From NCBI GenBank assembly GCA_049889915.1, contig JBMHCM010000027.1, positions 1 through 12,521 of the forward strand: a stretch of 12,521 nucleotides of DNA, written 5' to 3'. A program made the position numbers and the translations under genes. Position 1 is the stretch's first letter, and every line of letters starts with the position of its first letter. The notes under the pieces are model-generated. The model was not told the DNA's origin, ran no database searches, and saw only the letters and a list, made by a program, of their open reading frames with translations. This document shows positions 7,103 to 12,521 of this stretch, piece after piece. The stretch comes from UBA8337 sp049889915 (GTDB taxonomy: Bacteria > Pseudomonadota > Alphaproteobacteria > RS24).

Positions 7103-7235
7103 GAAACGCTCCCATTGGCATCACCATTGACCAATTCAACGCCTAATACAACGGGCAAGTAATCAATCAAGTAAACGGCGCATTGCAAAAGCCGAATCCG
7201 TGCCTAAACTGAGACAACATTTCTGGGAGGGATTT
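7103..7235. promoter_or_regulatory. Divergent promoter region between the GPH symporter and the GntP permease
   Basis: The 133-nt gap must serve both transporter genes. It contains a 7-nt direct repeat, CAAGTAA, at 7156-7162 and 7168-7174, with start points 12 nt apart and TCAAT between. It also holds ATTGG and CCAAT in inverted orientation near the symporter start. A TTGACC sequence and a TAATAC sequence occur but are spaced only 11 nt apart, so I do not call a defined promoter. Confidence 0.35.
7225..7230 (+). promoter_or_regulatory. Ribosome binding site that decides the start of the GntP-type permease
   Basis: GGGAGG lies 5 nt before the ATG at 7236. The frame is open further upstream to a GTG at 7200, but that codon has no comparable site. 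A start there would also add a polar 12-residue leader ahead of the first membrane helix. Confidence 0.8.
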
Positions 7236-8600
7236 ATGGAATATATCGGTTTGCTGGCCGGACTGGCCTTGTTGATTTATTTGGCCTTGCGCGGCGTCAA
7301 TATCTTTTTTGCATCGCTGCTGTGCGGGCTGGTGGTCGCGCTGACCAATGGCTTGCCGATATCGGAAGCCTTCTCCAAACATTACGCTTCAGGCCCGCTC
7401 GGCACCTTTAGTTTTGCCGGTCGCTTCTTCCTGCTGTTTATCGCCGGTGCCGTATTCGGCCGCATTATGGGCGAAAGCAAGGCCGCGACCTCGGTCGCTT
7501 TGGCCTTGGTTGATCGGCTCGGCACAGAGCGGGTTTTGTGGATTACCGTCTTGGCCTGCGCCGCGTTGACCTATGGCGGCGTGGTGGTGTTTGTGGTCAT
7601 CTTTGCCATGTATCCGCTGGGGCTTAGCCTGCTGAAGCAAGCCGATGTGCCGAAGCGGCTATTTTGTGCCGCCGCTGCTTTGGGGGCCGGGACATTTACC
7701 CTCAGCGCCCTGCCCGGCACACCATCCATTCAAAATGTTATACCCTCCGTTGCGCTCGGCACGGATTTGTTCGCGGCGCCGGTTCTCGGTTTGGTCGGCG
7801 GCGCCATTATGTTTGCCGGTGGCATGCTGTATTTGGAGCGTGAGCGTGTAAAAGCCAAAGCCAATGGCGAAGGCTTTGAACCGGGCCCGCTGGATAAGGT
7901 GGAAAACATTGTCGCCAGCGATGATATGCCGAAATGGCAAATCGCTATCATTCCGTTGGTTGTTGTGCTGTCCATCATCATGCTGCCACGCCTGCTGCAA
8001 TCGGCCGGTGCGCTGCCTGCTGAGGGTGCGCTGACCGAGCTGGCCACTTTCGCGCTGAAGCAGCCGGTCTTTTGGCCAAGCCTTGCCCTGTTTATCGGCT
8101 CACTGCTGGCCTTTGCGATTTTCCCCAATCTGCATGGCCGTGGCCTGTCGGTATTTGGCGAAGGCACCAATGATGCGGTGATGCCGCTGCTCAACACGGC
8201 AGCGGTAATCGGCTTTGGCGGCATTGTCGTGCAAACGGTCGGCTTCCAAGATTTCTCATCGCTAATGCTGAACTCCGGCCTACCGCCGAAAATCTCCGCC
8301 TTTGCTTCCATCTCTGTGGTGTCAGCGATTACAGGCTCGGCATCCGGCGGTCTGCAAATCTTCATGGCGACCATGGCAGAAAGCTATCTGGCAATGGGCA
8401 TTCCGGCCGAAGAACTGCACCGTATCGTTGCCATGGCCAGTGGCGGTTTTGACAGCCTGCCGCATTGCGGCGCGGTGATTGCCATGCTGACTATCACGCA
8501 ATTGACCCATAAGCAGGCTTACAAAGATGTGGCGGTAATTACCGTGGCCGTGCCTGTGGTGGCAACGCTTTGCGTCATGGCATTGAGCGCCGTCATATAG
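7236..8600 (+). CDS. GntP family permease (gluconate / hydroxy-acid:H+ symporter type)
   Basis: The 454-residue polytopic inner-membrane protein has the length and motif set of the GntP family, which carries gluconate and other small organic acids such as D-3-hydroxybutyrate. Key segments are TLSALPGTPSIQNVIPS (155-171), ITGSASGGL (365-373) and ASGGFDSLPHCGAVIAML (401-418). Between the two halves lies a charged loop at about 200-232. The last segment, followed by TQLTHKQAYKD, resembles the branch often annotated as D-beta-hydroxybutyrate permease, but this is by-eye similarity. No gluconate kinase or hydroxybutyrate dehydrogenase is adjacent. The start is chosen by GGGAGG. The last 8 bases overlap the 3' end of the convergent RTX gene. 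Confidence 0.85.
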   Translation: MEYIGLLAGLALLIYLALRGVNIFFASLLCGLVVALTNGLPISEAFSKHYASGPLGTFSFAGRFFLLFIAGAVFGRIMGESKAATSVALALVDRLGTERVLWITVLACAALTYGGVVVFVVIFAMYPLGLSLLKQADVPKRLFCAAAALGAGTFTLSALPGTPSIQNVIPSVALGTDLFAAPVLGLVGGAIMFAGGMLYLERERVKAKANGEGFEPGPLDKVENIVASDDMPKWQIAIIPLVVVLSIIMLPRLLQSAGALPAEGALTELATFALKQPVFWPSLALFIGSLLAFAIFPNLHGRGLSVFGEGTNDAVMPLLNTAAVIGFGGIVVQTVGFQDFSSLMLNSGLPPKISAFASISVVSAITGSASGGLQIFMATMAESYLAMGIPAEELHRIVAMASGGFDSLPHCGAVIAMLTITQLTHKQAYKDVAVITVAVPVVATLCVMALSAVI

Positions 8601-10851
8601 CTAGGTAAATATCGAATTGGGTGATGTCGAGTTCGTCGTCACTGTCTTCGAGTATTAACCGCACTTCATCGGCGACACTGATTACGGTGTCGCCGTTTTG
8701 CGTTGTGACGGCCACATCGGCCCCTTGCAGCAGCGTTGCCAGCTTGGTATCCGGCGCGGCGTTTTCAACCGCGGAAAGCGTTGTCGCATCAACATCCAAA
8801 GACAGCTTGTCGAGCAGCGGGTCAAAACCCTCAATCGTGTGTGTGCGCCCTTCAGGTGCGAGATCAAACACATCCGCGCCATCTGTGCCGGTAAATGTAT
8901 CGCTAAAGTCAGACATATGATGCAGCGCATCTTCAGGAATAAGAATGGCGCCACCGGTGAGATAAGCTTGTATCGGCTCATCAATTTGTGGCCGGTAAAG
9001 CGTCACGGAGGCGGTTAACGCGGTCTCATCACCGACCAAGACTTTAAAATTCAGCGCGCCATTGGCCATCTCAAAGCGGGCCCGCGCTTGGCCAATATCC
9101 AAATCACTGAGAATGACCTTATCGCCCGTCTGATAATCCCAAACCGTGTCGTGGCCAAACCGGTCGCCGGTGAAAATAAACACGTCGCCCCCGGCAAAAC
9201 CGTAAATGTCATCATCACCGGCACCGCCATTTATCACGTCCCGGTCAGACCCACCAAACAGGCTGTCATCACCCTCTTGACCATAGAGAATATTGCGCCC
9301 TCCCAAATCGAGAACCACGTCATCGCCCTGCCCGGCATAAATGCTGTTATCGGGATTGTCGGCACCGTAAGAGCCGAGGATCATAAAATCATCGTCAGTC
9401 GATGCCGCACTTGGGGGCGCGGTGAAAATTTCTACCGGCGACCCGTCTTGCGCAAAAAGCTGCACGCTATCGCCGGGTTGGGCCAAGACGCGAATATGGG
9501 CACTGGCCTCCGGCTGGGTGAAAATACTGACCAGCAAAAAGCTTTCGTCACCCTCCTCAACAAACCGGGCGAACACATCATCGGCGGCGACATCGAGCAA
9601 ATGTATTTTGTCATGCGCTTGATAATCGACAATCAGATCGGCGCCAAAATCGCGACCGGAAAACAGAAAGCTGTCGCGGCCATTGCCACCGGCAAGCGTG
9701 TCATTTCCGACACCGCCATTGATTGTGTCGTGGCAGCGCCCGCCATTTATCGTATCGTCACCGCCGCCGCCATGCAGCACATCATTGCCGCGCCGCCCGC
9801 GCATGAAATTATTGGCGTCTGAGCCGACCAGCACATTTTCCTCATGGCCGCCAACCAGCGTGCCGTCGCCCTCATCATAAACGTAAACCGCATCGTCAAA
9901 GCCGACCGGCCGTCCATTGCGGCCGAAAATCGTAACCTCCTCGCCAAGCGGCACATAGCCATAGATGCGGGCTTCCGCACCCGACACCCCATCCAGCGTC
10001 ACCTCAAAACGTACACCGCGGCTGTCACGGACAAATTGCGCCGAAACATCCTCGGCCTGCACATCATTGAGATAAATCCGCTCGGCCGGTCGAAAGTCGA
10101 CAATCTCTTGCGTCCCGAAGCTCGCCCCCTCAAAAACATAATGCTGCGGTTGGTCTTCGGGCGGCGCAATTTCCTCTGAAGGTGCTGCTGCTTCACTTTC
10201 CGGCAAAGCAAGTGCGTCAGGCAATAGTGCCTCCAAAGAAACAACCGACGCATCTGCCAGCGTGACGGTCGGTGCGGTTGCCTTGGCCGTCACATCCAGC
10301 TTCGGCGTTTGCCCCTCGCCAACAGTTTCGGTCACCGGCTCGGCGTCAGCCTCAGGCTCACTTGGCTCTGCTGTGGAGACCACTTGCACATGCCGCCCGG
10401 CTTCATCTGCGAAAACCAGATACACCACATCTCCGGCTGCCGGTTTGGGCACGCCCTCAAGGCCGATGACATGCGGCGTCAAATCACCCTCACCCCCCTC
10501 GGTTGAGAAGCGCAGCTGCAATTGGCTGGCATCAAAATCGGGATGGGCAAAATACGCCGCCAAATCTTGCGACGCCGACCGGTGGGAGACGATACCGGCC
10601 GTTTGCCCATCCCGCAGCAAGCTGTCGGGTGATGTTGAGGGAGTTTCCGTTTCGGCTTGCTGTGTAAACAGGGAGACGGGGCTGGCCAAATTGGCGCTGG
10701 CAGCCGTTGGCGCAGCGACGAACGACACTGCCTGCAGGCTTAACCGCGCATCGGCGCGCAGGCTGTGACGGGCATCGACACGCACCGTCCAGTCATCACC
10801 TGACACCGCATTTGTGTCTTCATCTTGTTCATTGCGGGCATTATCGGCCAT
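8593..10851 (-). CDS. RTX calcium-binding repeat protein, probably secreted by a type I system
   Basis: The 752-residue acidic protein has no Sec signal peptide. Residues 1-235 are low in recognisable motifs and rich in Ala, Glu, Pro and Ser. From 236 four diverged copies of an approximately 80-residue beta-rich module can be lined up (about 238-316, 394-476, 556-637 and 660-752). Copies 2 and 3 open with F-F-G-FG-D-DYQ-DK-L patterns such as FLFSGRDFG and FIFTGDRFG. Glycine-aspartate nonapeptide repeats precede copies 2, 3 and 4 at about 355-393, 505-555 and 650-661, including GGGGDDTINGG and GGAGDDDIYG. Repeats of this kind bind calcium and fold after export. One repeat reads GGRCHD, with Cys373 at an invariant Gly position. 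The hydrophobic C-terminus is compatible with a type I secretion signal, but no ABC exporter or membrane fusion protein is in the window. No catalytic domain is recognised; it could be an adhesin, surface-layer or structural protein. Confidence 0.9.
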   Translation of the reverse strand: MADNARNEQDEDTNAVSGDDWTVRVDARHSLRADARLSLQAVSFVAAPTAASANLASPVSLFTQQAETETPSTSPDSLLRDGQTAGIVSHRSASQDLAAYFAHPDFDASQLQLRFSTEGGEGDLTPHVIGLEGVPKPAAGDVVYLVFADEAGRHVQVVSTAEPSEPEADAEPVTETVGEGQTPKLDVTAKATAPTVTLADASVVSLEALLPDALALPESEAAAPSEEIAPPEDQPQHYVFEGASFGTQEIVDFRPAERIYLNDVQAEDVSAQFVRDSRGVRFEVTLDGVSGAEARIYGYVPLGEEVTIFGRNGRPVGFDDAVYVYDEGDGTLVGGHEENVLVGSDANNFMRGRRGNDVLHGGGGDDTINGGRCHDTINGGVGNDTLAGGNGRDSFLFSGRDFGADLIVDYQAHDKIHLLDVAADDVFARFVEEGDESFLLVSIFTQPEASAHIRVLAQPGDSVQLFAQDGSPVEIFTAPPSAASTDDDFMILGSYGADNPDNSIYAGQGDDVVLDLGGRNILYGQEGDDSLFGGSDRDVINGGAGDDDIYGFAGGDVFIFTGDRFGHDTVWDYQTGDKVILSDLDIGQARARFEMANGALNFKVLVGDETALTASVTLYRPQIDEPIQAYLTGGAILIPEDALHHMSDFSDTFTGTDGADVFDLAPEGRTHTIEGFDPLLDKLSLDVDATTLSAVENAAPDTKLATLLQGADVAVTTQNGDTVISVADEVRLILEDSDDELDITQFDIYLAI

Positions 10852-10886
10852 GCCACGACTCCACTCAATTGCTTGAGGGGGCAGAA

Positions 10887-10930
10887 TGTCAAACGGCGTT
10901 TAATTTTTCGTAAATGACGCCGCGGTTTTA
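10887..10930 (-). terminator. Weak stem-loop between the AEC permease and RTX genes, possible terminator or attenuator
   Basis: Read on the minus strand, CGGCGT and ACGCCG form a 6-bp stem around a 17-nt AT-rich loop (plus-strand 10894-10922), followed by TTT. AAAC and GTTT flanks can add pairs across a small bulge. The structure begins 5 nt after the AEC stop codon. It is followed at once by TTGACA (plus-strand 10887-10892), a perfect -35-like hexamer, but no good -10 follows at normal spacing. A partial terminator with a new promoter for the RTX gene is possible. Confidence 0.3.
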
Positions 10931-11839
10931 CAAGAACATCAAAATGGCCGGCATGGTAACGAGAGCAACAACCGTACCGGCGGTAATCAAGCTGGCCATC
11001 AACGGCGCGTCTCCACCCAATTGCTTGGCAAGAATATAAGAGGATGTGGCACTCGGCACAGCGGCGCATATCATGGCGACGGCCAACTCCGTGCCGTGAA
11101 TATCGAAATAGCGGCCCAAGGCGAAAACCAAAGCAGGCATCAGCAGCAGCTTGAAAGCGGTCGTTACCATTATAAGGGTGCGATGCGTCGCCATATTGGC
11201 AAATACCAAACCGGCACCGACCGCCAACAGGCCCAGTGTCAGCGTCGCGCCGCCCAAAATGCCCAGCGTGTTGGCCAAAGCCGCCGGTATGGGAACGGCC
11301 AGCACATTAAACGCAACACCGGCCACACAAGACAGGATGAGCGGATTGCGCCCCATGGTCTTGGCCAAATTGACCAGACTGGCCGGACGGTCTGACGCGA
11401 ATTGCGCCAACACATACACGCTGAGAATATTGGCCAACGGCACCATGACCGCGATACCGATGGCTGCCAAAGCGAGGCCGGTTTGCCCGAACAAGCTTTG
11501 CGCCGCGGCAATGGCGACAAAACTGTTATAGCGCACCGTGCCTTGAAACACGCTGGTGAATTGCGGGCCGCTTAAGGTAAACGGCAGCCGCAAGCCAAAG
11601 GTAATGACCGCCATTAAAATCTGCCCGCAGCCAAGAATGACGACCAAAGGCCCGACGCTGAATTGCGAGAAATCCGACAACGCCAAATTGCCGAACAATA
11701 GGCACGGAAACAGAATGAAATAAGTAACCTTTTCAACGCCCAGCCAGAAACCGTCATCGGACACGAAATATCGCTTCACCACCGCCCCAAGGGCGATAAT
11801 GAGAAAGACCGGAAACAGCGCATTGAAGACGGAAAGCAT
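10928..11839 (-). CDS. AEC family transporter (auxin efflux carrier-like permease)
   Basis: The 303-residue membrane protein has the typical length and about ten hydrophobic segments of the AEC family. It opens with FPVFLIIALGAVVKRY (8-23) and FPCLLFGNLAL (44-54). An internal segment RYNSFVAIAAAQSLFG (103-118) and the C-terminal AAVPSATSSYILAKQLGGD are the characteristic signatures of the bacterial malonate/auxin-carrier-like permeases. Such proteins move small organic acids or amphipathic solutes across the inner membrane. The substrate cannot be inferred. The start ATG has only a weak AAGAG three nucleotides upstream. It lies 67 nt downstream of the acylase gene and 76 nt upstream of the RTX gene, all in one direction. 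Co-transcription with the acylase is plausible because no terminator is visible between them. Confidence 0.88.
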   Translation of the reverse strand: MLSVFNALFPVFLIIALGAVVKRYFVSDDGFWLGVEKVTYFILFPCLLFGNLALSDFSQFSVGPLVVILGCGQILMAVITFGLRLPFTLSGPQFTSVFQGTVRYNSFVAIAAAQSLFGQTGLALAAIGIAVMVPLANILSVYVLAQFASDRPASLVNLAKTMGRNPLILSCVAGVAFNVLAVPIPAALANTLGILGGATLTLGLLAVGAGLVFANMATHRTLIMVTTAFKLLLMPALVFALGRYFDIHGTELAVAMICAAVPSATSSYILAKQLGGDAPLMASLITAGTVVALVTMPAILMFL

Positions 11840-11906
11840 ATGCTCTTATGGCTGCATGATGCGTCGGCGGCAAGCAATAAACCGCACCGGATAAACCAGC
11901 CAATAG

Positions 11907-12521
11907 CTATTCAAGCGGCAGCCGCGTAATGCTGTGCTTGCCGCGCAAAACATCAGCGCGCGTCAGCGCCACAGGGCGAAACTGCTCGGCCGCATAAAGC
12001 GGTGCCTGATCGTCATAATGCGGCGACTTGGACCGCGTGCTGGCAGCTCCGAAATTATGCACTATGCCGCCGCTTTGCTTGCCGTTTTTATCCCAAGCCG
12101 TATAGACCACCAGCCCATCACCGGCGACCGCCTTCAGCTGACCGTTTTCCTCTGCCCAACCGTAAATGGCGCGTAGCGTATCCGGCCCACCGCCCAGCGC
12201 AATATTCGTGTCACCGCGGATAAGCCGATTGCGCTCAGACCATGGCGGGTCAATGCGCCCGAAGGCGGTCATCAATTCGTCGAGGCAAGTCTCATAAACA
12301 GGCAGCAGCTCCGGTGTCGGCTTTTGCTTTTGCTCGGCCTTCCACTCTTCAGACAATACGCATACAGCCAAAGCGGCGGCACGGTTCTGCTTGTCTGTTT
12401 CGCCGTCCCAACCGGCCAATAGCTTTTGCCCTTTGGCGGCGAGGCTGTCGGCCACGAATGACAGCTCTTGCACAGCAGTCACATAACGCATGGCGCGGCT
12501 GTCGGGGTCGTATTTCTTGTC
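11907..12521 (-). CDS. Penicillin acylase family hydrolase, C-terminal fragment (5' end outside the window)
   Basis: The frame is open to the right edge, giving 204 residues of the C-terminal end of the beta subunit. Members are periplasmic Ntn-hydrolases that cleave amide bonds in beta-lactams, cyclic lipopeptides or N-acyl-homoserine lactones after autoproteolysis of a precursor of roughly 700-800 residues. Recognisable C-terminal segments are RGDTNIALGGGPDTLRAIY (102-120 of the fragment) and GAASTRSKSPHYDDQAPLYA (158-177), the latter matching the conserved SPHY-DQ element near the end of this family. The catalytic Ser and the signal peptide lie outside the window, so activity and substrate cannot be judged. 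A Met at 12491 is internal and not a likely start, as the family needs much more sequence. It is the first of three same-strand genes here. Confidence 0.85.
   Translation of the reverse strand, partial: DKKYDPDSRAMRYVTAVQELSFVADSLAAKGQKLLAGWDGETDKQNRAAALAVCVLSEEWKAEQKQKPTPELLPVYETCLDELMTAFGRIDPPWSERNRLIRGDTNIALGGGPDTLRAIYGWAEENGQLKAVAGDGLVVYTAWDKNGKQSGGIVHNFGAASTRSKSPHYDDQAPLYAAEQFRPVALTRADVLRGKHSITRLPLE

Noticed and set aside
9088..9822. 244-codon open frame on the plus strand opposite the RTX gene
   Set aside because: It is antisense to the repeat region, where Gly/Asp-rich codons keep stop codons out of the opposite frame. The product has no recognisable domain and no ribosome binding site stands out.
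10864..10877. CTCAA-TTGC-TTGAG palindrome before the RTX gene
   Set aside because: A 5-bp stem is too common by chance to call an operator or a hairpin feature without conservation data.
1..12521. Defence system, prophage, integron or CRISPR array
   Set aside because: No regularly spaced repeats, nuclease, methylase, integrase, transposase or structural phage genes are present on either strand.

Overview
The window looks like ordinary chromosomal DNA from a moderately GC-rich Gram-negative bacterium, most likely an alphaproteobacterium with a marine heterotroph lifestyle. This is an inference from gene families: a long methylthiopropanoyl-CoA-dehydrogenase-like acyl-CoA dehydrogenase, GPH and GntP family transporters, and a large RTX protein. 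No 16S rRNA or other taxonomic marker is present. Genes are packed tightly, with one 1-nt gap, one ATGA overlap, one 2-nt convergent junction and one 8-bp convergent overlap. I see no tRNA, rRNA, CRISPR array, insertion sequence, integrase or phage gene.

Layout. Positions 1-2194 (minus strand) hold a glmU-glmS operon for UDP-N-acetylglucosamine synthesis, the precursor of peptidoglycan and lipopolysaccharide. The 3' half of glmS runs off the left edge. Positions 2195-2491 are intergenic and contain a striking cluster of GC-rich nested palindromes that looks like a dispersed hairpin repeat. Positions 2492-4276 (minus) encode a 594-aa acyl-CoA dehydrogenase. It is divergent from a plus-strand pair, a six-helix ferric-reductase-like membrane protein (4372-4989) and an atypical crotonase (4986-5681), whose reading frames overlap by 4 nt. 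A long interrupted inverted repeat lies in the divergent promoter region.

Positions 5684-7102 (minus) encode a GPH-family sugar:cation symporter. It is divergent from a GntP-family permease for gluconate or hydroxy acids (7236-8600, plus). The 133-nt region between them carries a short direct repeat. Positions 8593-12521 (minus) hold three same-strand genes in transcription order: the C-terminal part of a penicillin-acylase-family hydrolase, an AEC-family permease, and a 752-aa RTX calcium-binding protein with four diverged copies of an approximately 80-residue beta-rich module.

How the genes work together. glmU and glmS catalyse steps of the same pathway. The acyl-CoA dehydrogenase and the crotonase suggest a beta-oxidation-type step, possibly co-regulated from the shared divergent region with the membrane cytochrome. 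The right half is a set of uptake or efflux carriers plus one probable secreted RTX protein. I found no convincing undescribed multi-gene system. The best leads are the palindrome cluster, the cytochrome/crotonase coupling with its operator-like inverted repeat, and the modular RTX protein.
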